Assembly (NCBI GenBank): GCA_943371005.1
Contig: CALRTB020000001.1
Span: 62,001-126,000, forward strand
Direction of reading: 5' to 3'
DNA from: MRBY01 sp943371005
GTDB taxonomy: Bacteria; Cyanobacteriota; Cyanobacteriia; Cyanobacteriales; MRBY01
DNA length: 64,000 bases
Shown in pieces: positions 51,666-59,665 of this stretch. Both the position numbers and the translations under genes were made by a program. Numbering within the stretch: position 1 is the stretch's first letter; the number at the start of each line of letters is the position of its first letter. Under the pieces are notes generated by a model that had not been told where the DNA came from, searched no databases, and saw only the letters and a program-made list of their open reading frames with translations.

Positions 51666-53114
51666 TCAATAATCAATCACGCGAATCGTTTTTAGACTCG
51701 GATCATTGGCCCCTGTGACCACACCACCCAACTGTAATGTCTGGCGCAAACTGGCGAGGGTTGCTGCCGTAATTTTTTCGCCGGGCATCATTGCGGGAAT
51801 CCCAGGGGGATAAGGACAGATTAATTCGGCACAAATTTGATTGAGGCTCGCTTCAAGGGAAACGGCTCTACTGGTGGCAAAAAAAGCTTGCCGTGGCGAG
51901 AGTTGTGGCAGTCCATAGAAGGTTTCAGGCTGAGTTGTTGGAATTTTTGGCCGATCTAAGGGATATTGTGCTTGATTGTTTTGGCTAAGTTTTTGAAATG
52001 CGTTAATTAACCGCTGAATATCTTGCTCTGTATTGCCAAAAGTAAGAATAAAGGTAAGCGATCGCCCCAGGGGGAGTTCTGCAATCACACCCAAGGTTTC
52101 CGTCAAGATTTCATCTGCGGCATAACCCGTTAACCCTAAACCAGAAACATCAACCGTGAGGCGTGTGGGATCAAAATATTGAATACCTGTCTGGGGTTGG
52201 GAATCAAAAATTTTTAATCCCGGAATCGGGGTCAAAGCCTGCCGTGCCTGTTGCGCCAATTGCAATGTTTCTGACCAAAGGGTTTCGCCCATGGTCGCCA
52301 TTTGAGCGCGGGCCGTATCTAGGGAAGCCAGGAGTAAATAACTGGGACTGGTGGATTCGACAAGTTGCAAGGCGCGGTTAATTTTCTGGGGATCAACCCT
52401 AGTTCCTCGCAGATGGAGCATCGAGGCTTGGGTCATCGCCCCTAGGGTTTTGTGGGTTGATTGAATCACCATATCCGCGCCGAGTTCGAGGGCCGTGGGC
52501 GGGAAATTAGGATGAAATTTAAAGTGGCTCCCGTGGGCTTCATCAACAATTAAAGGGATATTTTTACGCTGGGTAATGGCGGCGATCGCCTTGAGATCAG
52601 GACAAACCCCTTGGTAGGTCGGTGAGAGGGCCAAGACCGCTTTAATATCGGGATGCGTTTGAAAGGCTAATTCAACGGATTCTGGGGTGAGGCCATAGCT
52701 TAAATCCCAAGTTGGGTCGTAGGGCGGGTTCACAAAAACTGGCATCGCCCCCGACAAAATCAAGCCAGAAATGGCTGACTGGTGGATATTGCGGGGTAAG
52801 AGAATTTTTTCTCCTTCCCCCACCGTCGCTAAAATGACGGCGATAATCCCACAGGTGGAGCCGTTGACCAAAAACCAGGTTTGATCGGCCCCAAAAGTTT
52901 CGGCAGCTAGGGTTTGAGCCTCTAAAATCACCCCTTCTGGCGCAAATAAATTATCGAGATCGGGGAGCTCCGGTAAATCTGCCCGAAAAATCTCTTTTCC
53001 CCAGACCTGTGCCAACCCAGAAAAAATCCCCTGACCACCTTTGTGACCGGGGGCATAGAAGGCAGCATGGTTGTCATGGGCGAGGGCGAGCAGGCGAGAA
53101 AAGAGGGGCGTCAT
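51666..53114 (-). CDS. Orn/Lys/Arg decarboxylase-family PLP enzyme
   Basis: A 482-residue pyridoxal-phosphate enzyme of the short (fold I) Orn/Lys/Arg decarboxylase family. Diagnostic segments are NHAAFYAPGHKGGQG at the N-terminus, LVNGSTCGIIAVILA, VDEAHGSHFKFHP (PLP-ring Asp/His) and STHKTLGAMTQAS, which carries the Schiff-base lysine. The C-terminal domain is typical. Cyanobacterial members have been annotated as lysine decarboxylases; actual preference is unknown. The start codon overlaps the ctaB stop (TAATG), so translational coupling is likely. Confidence 0.88.
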   Translation of the reverse strand: MTPLFSRLLALAHDNHAAFYAPGHKGGQGIFSGLAQVWGKEIFRADLPELPDLDNLFAPEGVILEAQTLAAETFGADQTWFLVNGSTCGIIAVILATVGEGEKILLPRNIHQSAISGLILSGAMPVFVNPPYDPTWDLSYGLTPESVELAFQTHPDIKAVLALSPTYQGVCPDLKAIAAITQRKNIPLIVDEAHGSHFKFHPNFPPTALELGADMVIQSTHKTLGAMTQASMLHLRGTRVDPQKINRALQLVESTSPSYLLLASLDTARAQMATMGETLWSETLQLAQQARQALTPIPGLKIFDSQPQTGIQYFDPTRLTVDVSGLGLTGYAADEILTETLGVIAELPLGRSLTFILTFGNTEQDIQRLINAFQKLSQNNQAQYPLDRPKIPTTQPETFYGLPQLSPRQAFFATSRAVSLEASLNQICAELICPYPPGIPAMMPGEKITAATLASLRQTLQLGGVVTGANDPSLKTIRVIDY

Positions 53115-54067
53115 TAAGTCAGGGAAGCTAAAGTTGTGGTCACCAGGGCAGTGACATCATGCACCGCAGGTAAACTATCCACCACCATCGCCGTACAAAG
53201 CAACATCATGTAAAGAATCGAATATTTAAACATGGATTTGGCTAGGGGCTGATCAAAGGGATTTTGCTTCAATTCCCAGGCTTTTTGGATAAAAATGGCC
53301 CCGAGCACTAAAGCGGCGATCGCATAAAATAGCCCAGACGCTTGGAACGGGAAAACCAGCAAGAAACTGAAGGGCACGACGATCAATGTATAAATCCAAA
53401 TTTGATCGACGGTTATTTTTTCGCCCTTGACCACGGGCAGCATCGGCACCTCAACTTCTGCATAATCTTCTTTGATCATCAAGGCCAAGGCCCAGAAATG
53501 GGGCGGCGTCCAGAGGAAAATCAGCGCAAACAAAATCCAGGCTGACCAATCCAACTGACCCGTGACCGCCGCCCAACCGACCAGGGGCGGAATCGAGCCT
53601 GCTGCGCCACCGATCACAATATTTTGCACATGGTGCCGCTTCAGCCAGTGGGTATAAACCAGCATATAAAACACAATGCCCGATAACGCTAAACAGGCGC
53701 TGAGTAGGTTCACAAATACCGTTAACAGGGAAAAAGACAAACTCCCCAAAACCAGGGCAAAAATCAAGGCATGGCGTGGTTGAACTCGACCAGAGGGGAT
53801 TGGACGCTTACGGGTGCGCTGCATCGAAAAGTCGATGTCTTGGTCATAAATACAGTTGAGGGTCTGGGCAGAGGCCGCCGCGAGGGTTCCCCCCAAGAGC
53901 GTAATCAGTAACTTTACCGGGTCAATGTGACCGTGAGAAGCAATCCACATCGAAGCAGCGGTGGTAATCAGCAGTAGGGGAATAATACGGGGTTTAGTGA
54001 GTTGGTAATAGCTTTTGATAACCGCCCACAAGTTTTCATGGTGCGGAGAAAGGCTGGTGCCGAGCAT
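53114..54067 (-). CDS. ctaB: protoheme IX farnesyltransferase (heme O synthase)
   Basis: CtaB adds a farnesyl tail to heme B, giving heme O for the aa3-type oxidase. The 317-residue membrane protein (about nine helices) has the prenyltransferase aspartate motif NCIYDQDIDFSMQRTRKRP and IPSGR. The ATG at 54067 (MLGTSLSPHHENLW) is chosen because the upstream extension overlaps ctaA. It sits between ctaA and the decarboxylase gene on the same strand, so the order is ctaA-ctaB-decarboxylase. Confidence 0.95.
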   Translation of the reverse strand: MLGTSLSPHHENLWAVIKSYYQLTKPRIIPLLLITTAASMWIASHGHIDPVKLLITLLGGTLAAASAQTLNCIYDQDIDFSMQRTRKRPIPSGRVQPRHALIFALVLGSLSFSLLTVFVNLLSACLALSGIVFYMLVYTHWLKRHHVQNIVIGGAAGSIPPLVGWAAVTGQLDWSAWILFALIFLWTPPHFWALALMIKEDYAEVEVPMLPVVKGEKITVDQIWIYTLIVVPFSFLLVFPFQASGLFYAIAALVLGAIFIQKAWELKQNPFDQPLAKSMFKYSILYMMLLCTAMVVDSLPAVHDVTALVTTTLASLT

Positions 54068-54119
54068 AAAAATACCTGAAGTAATAAAGACGCAGAGGAA
54101 TGGAGAGATGAGGTTTGGT

Positions 54120-55034
54120 TCAGCTGGTCTGGGGCTGGTGATCGCGGAACGCAAAGACAGAAAACATCGCCAAGGTTCCAAGGAGACTCGCCCCAACGGC
54201 CTGGTGGGTCACAGTGAGAGGTTCTACCTGGAGATGCAGTTTAAAGGTGGCCACCCCAATCAGAATTTGTAAGCACACCAGCAACATGGCGACATTGGCC
54301 AGACGGCGCAAAAAAGGGTGGAGAGCCGGCGTCCGCCAAGCCATGACCACAGTAACAACCGTTGCGAGGGTAGCGGGGACAACCCCGATGATGTGACTGT
54401 CCATCACCACACACATCTCCCCTTGGAAAAAGCACTGGTGCAAGGCCCACTGGGAGGCGACTAAGCCTCCGGACAGGCTTTGGAGATAGATAGAAATCGC
54501 TGCCGCCAAACCAAACCAGGGTAATTTTCCGGCGGTGCCGTTGCCGCGATAGTCACTTAAGCAACTACCAATGGTGAGTAGGGTGACAAAGAAGAATAAA
54601 GCCGTGCCAAGGTGAGCCGTGACAATATCAAAGCGCAGCAGTTCGGTGACGGTTAAACCGCCCAAAATGCCTTGGAAAACGATTAAAAATAGAGCAAAAC
54701 CGGAAGCCCATGGGAGCCAACGGGGCAGTGCCGCCCGGAACCAGAGGGTAAGTCCTACCAGGGCGATCGCCGATAGACCGATCAACATCGCATCTAAACG
54801 GTGAAACCACTCCAAGAAAACCTGTAAATTCATCTGTTGGGTCGGCACCAGTTGCCCGTAGCACAGGGGCCAATCTGGACAAGCAAGTCCCGCATTCATT
54901 ACCCGTGTTGCACTACCAATCGCCATTAACAACAAAGTGGCGATCGCCATTTTCCAAACCAAACGGCGAACCCATGTTTTCACCTGATCACTCGCTGGCG
55001 AAAAAGAATTTGGCGATGAAATGGAATGAGCCAT
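54120..55034 (-). CDS. ctaA: heme A synthase
   Basis: CtaA oxidises the heme O methyl group to formyl, yielding heme A. The 304-residue protein has eight predicted helices; the heme-ligand histidines are apparent in EWFHRLDAMLIG, TAHLGTALFF, WALHQCFFQGE and TVTHQAVGASL. The paired NAGLACPDWPLCYG loop with two cysteines is typical of one CtaA class. The divergent ctaC gene is about 390 bases away; both are expected to respond together. Confidence 0.95.
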   Translation of the reverse strand: MAHSISSPNSFSPASDQVKTWVRRLVWKMAIATLLLMAIGSATRVMNAGLACPDWPLCYGQLVPTQQMNLQVFLEWFHRLDAMLIGLSAIALVGLTLWFRAALPRWLPWASGFALFLIVFQGILGGLTVTELLRFDIVTAHLGTALFFFVTLLTIGSCLSDYRGNGTAGKLPWFGLAAAISIYLQSLSGGLVASQWALHQCFFQGEMCVVMDSHIIGVVPATLATVVTVVMAWRTPALHPFLRRLANVAMLLVCLQILIGVATFKLHLQVEPLTVTHQAVGASLLGTLAMFSVFAFRDHQPQTS

Positions 55035-55420
55035 GAAGCCTCCTCACAAAACGCTTAACAATCTACGGAGTCAGAACTGCCACAGATGTAAATAGCTACA
55101 TAAACTAGATTTTGACCTAAGGAAAATAGCTAAATCTCGTTAATTAACACTGTAGTGAACCCGTTTAGACGCTGCTGTTCAGTGACCTATCCTGTACAAA
55201 TTCTTTACATTTAAGCAACAAATAACCCAGGAAATCTAAATATAACCTTAAGTTTTTGGCCAGATAGATTACATAATTGAGTTTTAAATGACACTGATAC
55301 GAAATAATCAAGATTTGTCATCAGTCAACCATGAAGATTGTGACAAACCAAAGGCATTTCCAAACAGTTTGTTTTAACGTGGTAACCAGCAGTTATTCCA
55401 AAAAAGCTCCAACATTTCCC
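55035..55420. promoter_or_regulatory. divergent control region of ctaAB and ctaCDE
   Basis: A ~385-base AT-rich spacer between oppositely transcribed oxidase assembly and structural genes. TTAATTAACACTGTAGTG near 55139 and the palindrome-like TTAATTAA are noticeable; the 90 bases before 55421 are open in frame with ctaC but I treat them as leader. I cannot assign specific operators (NtcA, RpaB, Fur) by eye. Presence of two promoters follows from gene arrangement. Confidence 0.5.
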
Positions 55421-56410
55421 GTGAATATTCCCAATAGCATCACAACCTTGATCGCTGGAATTGCCATTACCCTCATCAGTCTCTGGTACGGTCAGAACCA
55501 TGGTTTACTCCCCGTTGCCGCCTCCGCCGACGCCAATGATGTGGATGAATTATTTAACCTCATGATGACCATTGCCACCGGTCTATTTATCCTGATTGAA
55601 GGGGTTTTGGTGATCTGTTTGATTCGATTTCGCCGCAAAAAAGGTGACCTAACCGATGGCCCGGCGATCGAAGGCAATGTCCCCCTAGAAATTGTCTGGA
55701 CAGCGATCCCCACTGTCATCGTCTTTATCCTGGCGATCTATAGCTTCGAAATCTATAACAAAATGGGTGGCCTCGACCCGATGGTTTCTGGTGGCGGTAT
55801 GGCGATGGCCCACCATCACACTCCCAGCACTATGGAAAATATGGTTGCCATGGGAGAAGATTCTCGCCTTGCCATTGGCATCGGTAAATCAGCATCGGCC
55901 AGTGACGAAGAACCCCTTGTGGTTGATGTCAATGGGCTGCAATATGCTTGGATTTTCACCTATCCCGATACGGGCATCGTCTCCGGGGATCTCCATGTAC
56001 CTGTGGATCGCCCGATTCAACTCAACATGAAGGCGGCGGATGTGATCCATGCTTTCTGGCTTCCAGAATTTCGCATTAAACAAGATGTGATGCCCGGCCA
56101 GGTTTCGAAACTGAGCTTTGTGGCCAATCGCGAAGGAACCTACCCGGTGATTTGTGCGGAACTCTGCGGCTCTTACCACGGCGGCATGAAAACCACGATG
56201 ACCGTTGAAACGGCAGAGGGCTATGACCAATGGGTACAATCGCGCACAGTGGCGCTGCAAGAGGGTCAAAACCAACCTCTACCCGTTGATTCTACGGCCT
56301 TAACCGATGCAGAATTTCTCCAGGCCTACGCCGAAGAGATGGGCATTATTGAAAATACCCTAGATCAGATTCCCCATCAGCCTTTGGGGATGATGTCGAT
56401 GGCCCAGTAA
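55421..56410 (+). CDS. ctaC: cytochrome c oxidase subunit II
   Basis: Subunit II carries the CuA centre that accepts electrons from cytochrome c/plastocyanin. Two N-terminal helices (~8-25, ~45-65) precede the exported domain; the CuA ligands lie in CAELCGSYHGGM near residues 245-256, and the aromatic YAWIFTYPDTG patch is present. The start is set at GTG 55421 because (M/V)NIPNSITTLIAG... aligns with the family N-terminus as I remember it; an ATG 30 codons upstream (55331) is in frame but its extension looks like leader. First gene of ctaC-ctaD-ctaE. Confidence 0.93.
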   Translation: MNIPNSITTLIAGIAITLISLWYGQNHGLLPVAASADANDVDELFNLMMTIATGLFILIEGVLVICLIRFRRKKGDLTDGPAIEGNVPLEIVWTAIPTVIVFILAIYSFEIYNKMGGLDPMVSGGGMAMAHHHTPSTMENMVAMGEDSRLAIGIGKSASASDEEPLVVDVNGLQYAWIFTYPDTGIVSGDLHVPVDRPIQLNMKAADVIHAFWLPEFRIKQDVMPGQVSKLSFVANREGTYPVICAELCGSYHGGMKTTMTVETAEGYDQWVQSRTVALQEGQNQPLPVDSTALTDAEFLQAYAEEMGIIENTLDQIPHQPLGMMSMAQ

Positions 56411-56486
56411 GGTCAGCCTTTTTCAAAAACTTAAACCTGTAACTGACTTTTTTAGTAAACGCACGATAATAAATCAACGATCAACC

Positions 56487-58133
56487 ATGAGTGACGCGAC
56501 AATACACCATGCGGGCGATCGCAAATGGACGGACTACTTTACCTTTTGTACTGACCACAAAGTGATTGGGATTCAATATCTCGTCACGGCGTTTTTCTTT
56601 TATTTCATCGGTGGTGCATTAGCAGAAGTTGTCCGCACAGAACTTGCGACCCCAGACCCAGACTTTGTTTCCCCCGAAGTCTATAACCAAATGTTTACGA
56701 TGCATGGCACAATCATGATCTTTTTGTGGATTGTGCCCGCAGGAGCCGCCTTTGCGAATTATTTAATCCCCCTGATGATCGGTGCGGATGACATGGCGTT
56801 TCCCCGGTTGAATGCGGTGGCATTTTGGATGCAGCCCGTCGGCGGCATTTTGTTGATTGCCAGCTTTTTTGTGGGCGCCCCCCAAGCGGGTTGGACTTCC
56901 TATCCGCCCTTAAGTTTGATTTCTGGTAAGTGGGGCGAGGAACTCTGGATTTTATGTCTGCTGATTTTGGGGACGGCTTCGATTCTGGGGGCGATTAATT
57001 TTGTCACCACGATCTTTAAGATGCGCGCCCCGGACATGGACATTCACAGTATGCCGCTATTCTGTTGGGCAATGCTGGCGACTTCGGCATTAATTTTGCT
57101 CTCGACTCCGGTCTTGGCCGCAGCTTTGATTTTGCTGTCCTTTGACCTGATGGCAGGTACGGCCTTTTTTAATCCGACAGGGGGCGGCGATCCGATCGTT
57201 TATCAGCACTTGTTTTGGTTTTATTCCCATCCAGCGGTGTATATCATGGTGCTGCCGTTCTTTGGGGTGATCTCAGAAATTCTCCCAGTTCACTCCCGGA
57301 AACCAATCTTCGGGTACCGGGCGATCGCCTACTCCGGTTTAGCAATTAGTTTTCTTGGTTTAATCGTCTGGGCGCACCACATGTTTACCAGTGGCACCCC
57401 TGGCTGGCTACGGATGTTCTTTATGGCGACGACAATGATCATTGCCGTACCGACGGGGATCAAGATCTTTAGCTGGTGTGCCACCCTCTGGGGCGGTAAA
57501 TTACAGCTCAACTCCGCCCTGCTGTTTGCGATTGGGTTTCTGTCTTCTTTTCTAATTGGCGGTTTAACGGGGGTGATGTTGGCAGCAGCGCCCTTTGATA
57601 TCCATGTCCATGACACCTATTTCGTGGTGGGTCACTTCCACTATGTCCTGTTTGGTGGTTCCGTCTTTGCCCTCTTTGGGGCGGTGTATCACTGGTTCCC
57701 GAAAATGACGGGCAAAATGTACAACGAAATGTGGGGCAAAATCCACTTTGGGATGACCTTCGTTGGCTTTAATATGACCTTTTTGCCGATGCACTACCTC
57801 GGCTTGCAGGGGATGAACCGCCGCATTGCCCTCTATGATCCCCAATTCCAGCCTCTAAACCAGGTTTGTACCCTAGGCTCTTATATCTTGGCGCTATCAA
57901 CGCTGCCCTTTTTGATGTCAATCATCCTAGGGTTAGTCAACGGGAAAGCGGCTGGGCGGAATCCTTGGCGTGCCCTCACCCTGGAATGGCAAACCACTTC
58001 ACCACCCAGTATCGAAAATTTTGATGAGCCGCCTGTGCTGTGGGCTGGCCCCTATGAATATGGCATTGATGATGAACCCAGAGATGAGGATTCCATCGAA
58101 GAGATGCTGGCTGAAGTGGCAGAAATGAGTTAG
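56487..58133 (+). CDS. ctaD: cytochrome c oxidase subunit I
   Basis: The catalytic subunit reduces oxygen to water at the heme a3-CuB site and pumps protons. The 548-residue protein has twelve helices. CuB/heme ligands are in YSHPAVYIMVLP (His-Tyr cross-link pair near residues 247-251) and HDTYFVVGHFHYVL. The YSHPxVY form replaces the glutamate of GHPEVY, which marks the A2-type proton pathway. A long N-terminal DHKVIGIQY start and the C-terminal acidic tail are usual in cyanobacteria. Confidence 0.97.
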   Translation: MSDATIHHAGDRKWTDYFTFCTDHKVIGIQYLVTAFFFYFIGGALAEVVRTELATPDPDFVSPEVYNQMFTMHGTIMIFLWIVPAGAAFANYLIPLMIGADDMAFPRLNAVAFWMQPVGGILLIASFFVGAPQAGWTSYPPLSLISGKWGEELWILCLLILGTASILGAINFVTTIFKMRAPDMDIHSMPLFCWAMLATSALILLSTPVLAAALILLSFDLMAGTAFFNPTGGGDPIVYQHLFWFYSHPAVYIMVLPFFGVISEILPVHSRKPIFGYRAIAYSGLAISFLGLIVWAHHMFTSGTPGWLRMFFMATTMIIAVPTGIKIFSWCATLWGGKLQLNSALLFAIGFLSSFLIGGLTGVMLAAAPFDIHVHDTYFVVGHFHYVLFGGSVFALFGAVYHWFPKMTGKMYNEMWGKIHFGMTFVGFNMTFLPMHYLGLQGMNRRIALYDPQFQPLNQVCTLGSYILALSTLPFLMSIILGLVNGKAAGRNPWRALTLEWQTTSPPSIENFDEPPVLWAGPYEYGIDDEPRDEDSIEEMLAEVAEMS

Positions 58134-58146
58134 AGGAGTCATAAAA

Positions 58147-58746
58147 ATGCAAAGTTCAACCACCAACCCGGCGATCGCCACCGATTATCAAACGCCCCCG
58201 ACGGAACACCATGGTCACCCCGACTACCGGATGTTTGGCCTGGTCATGTTTCTGGTCGCAGAAAGTATGATTTTCCTTGGGCTATTCGCTGCTTTTCTCA
58301 TTTACAAAGCGACAATGCCTGGTTTCACAAAGGAATTAGAATTGCTCGTGCCGACGGTGAATACAATCATCCTGGTTAGCAGTAGCTTTGTGATGCACAA
58401 GGGCCAAAGCGCGATCAAAAACGACGACGTCAAAGGTCTCCAGCTATGGTTCGGGATTACGGCACTGATGGGGGCGATTTTCCTCGGCGGCCAGGTTTAT
58501 GAATATGCCCACATGGAATTTGGCCTAACGGAACACCTCTTTGGCAGTTGTTTCTATGTGCTGACGGGGTTCCACGGTCTCCACGTTACGGCAGGGCTGT
58601 TATTTACCCTAGCAGTTTTATGGCGATCGCGCGAAGCAGGTCATTACAGTGGCCAAGCCCATTTTGGTGTCGAAGCAGCGGAACTTTATTGGCACTTTGT
58701 CGATGTGGTCTGGATTATTCTGTTCGGACTTGTTTACTTACTTTAA
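58147..58746 (+). CDS. ctaE: cytochrome c oxidase subunit III
   Basis: Subunit III supports stability of the oxidase core. The 199-residue protein has five helices, the short form found in many bacteria. Landmarks: MVFLVAESMIFLGLFAAFL-like FLVAESMIFLGLFAAF, SCFYVLTGFHGLHVTAG and LYWHFVDVVWIILFGLVYL at the end. It starts 13 bases after ctaD. A strong terminator lies 26 bases after its stop. Confidence 0.96.
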   Translation: MQSSTTNPAIATDYQTPPTEHHGHPDYRMFGLVMFLVAESMIFLGLFAAFLIYKATMPGFTKELELLVPTVNTIILVSSSFVMHKGQSAIKNDDVKGLQLWFGITALMGAIFLGGQVYEYAHMEFGLTEHLFGSCFYVLTGFHGLHVTAGLLFTLAVLWRSREAGHYSGQAHFGVEAAELYWHFVDVVWIILFGLVYLL

Positions 58747-58980
58747 AGCGCTGATAACTTTTAATGAATTTGAGGAGGCGATGACCTCCTTTTTTTGTTT
58801 TTCTAGAAGCGAAATTTCTAAGCGTTCTAATTGCAAGCTTTCAAAATGAAAGGCGATCGCCTCTTGCATATTCTGGGTCACTTCAACTTCTGTTTTGCCT
58901 GTTGCTGCACAACCAGATAGCTCTAGAGAATAAGCGGAATAACCTGTATTGGTTTTTTCGATAACGATTAGGTGACGCAT
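58738..58980 (-). CDS. HicB-like antitoxin-fold protein, orphan
   Basis: An 80-residue protein of HicB type: a partial RNase H-like fold start (RHLIVIEKTNTGYSAYSLEL), SGCAATGKTEVEVTQNMQEA and a helix. The C-terminal DNA-binding part seen in true HicB antitoxins is short or missing. No hicA gene is adjacent: ispF lies 13 bases upstream and ctaE overlaps the 3' end by 9 bases. It may be a stand-alone regulator cotranscribed with ispF, or a relic. Part of its C-terminal coding region is the cta terminator. Confidence 0.8.
   Translation of the reverse strand: MRHLIVIEKTNTGYSAYSLELSGCAATGKTEVEVTQNMQEAIAFHFESLQLERLEISLLEKQKKEVIASSNSLKVISALK
58773..58797 (+). terminator. Rho-independent terminator of the ctaCDE operon
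   Basis: AGGAGG (58773-58778) pairs with CCTCCT (58785-58790) around loop CGATGA, followed by seven T residues. It lies 26 bases after the ctaE stop and inside the coding sequence of the convergent hicB-like gene. Confidence 0.85.
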
Positions 58981-58993
58981 GAATATCCGTGGC

Positions 58994-59473
58994 TTAGGCT
59001 TGCACTAACAGGGCGACAGCATGAACACAAATTCCTTTCTCCTCACCCATGGCATCTAGTTTTTCATTAGTCGTGGCCTTAACACCCACCTGATCCGGTT
59101 CCACTCCAAGGGCCTCAGCGAGACATTGAACCATAGCTTGAATATGGGGTTTTAGTTTCGGGCGTTCTGCCACAATTACCGAGTCAATATTGCCAATTTG
59201 CCAGCCCTGCTCTTGGATTAACCGATGTACCTGCTTGAGCAATTCAATGCTGTCGGCCCCTTTCCACTGGGGATCCGTGGGCGGAAAATAATGACCAATA
59301 TCCCCCAAACTGAGCGCTCCCAACATCGCATCCATAATCGCATGGGTCAAAACGTCTGCATCGCTGTGGCCATCTAAGCCGAGGTGATGTTCTAACTGGA
59401 TGCCTCCCAAAATGAGAGGACGACCAGGCACAAGACGGTGGACATCGTAACCGTTACCAATGCGGATTTTCAT
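58994..59473 (-). CDS. ispF: 2-C-methyl-D-erythritol 2,4-cyclodiphosphate synthase
   Basis: IspF forms the cyclodiphosphate intermediate of the MEP isoprenoid pathway using a zinc site. The 159-residue sequence carries GNGYDVHRLVPG (Asp/His zinc ligands), LGLDGHSDADVLTHAIMDAMLGA and DIGHYFPPTDP, then the late VKATTNEKLDAMGEEKGI. The ATG at 59473 (MKIRIGNGYDVHRL) is chosen; nine extra upstream residues are not family-like. Probably transcribed with the hicB-like gene that follows by 13 bases. Confidence 0.97.
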   Translation of the reverse strand: MKIRIGNGYDVHRLVPGRPLILGGIQLEHHLGLDGHSDADVLTHAIMDAMLGALSLGDIGHYFPPTDPQWKGADSIELLKQVHRLIQEQGWQIGNIDSVIVAERPKLKPHIQAMVQCLAEALGVEPDQVGVKATTNEKLDAMGEEKGICVHAVALLVQA

Positions 59474-59665
59474 AGGAGTTGTGGGCAGGCATAAAGTCAC
59501 TGGTTAGGGTAACATATCTCTTTTTGTTTTCTGGGCGTGATGACGGTAATTTTCTGGGACTAAGCTAATGTCTAGGGGAAAGCTGCCTTAGAATCACCTT
59601 AAGTAAGTTCACACATTCTGAGCGCAATTTTTTTGGGTTTGGGAATCGTATCGCAGGGAAAAAGT

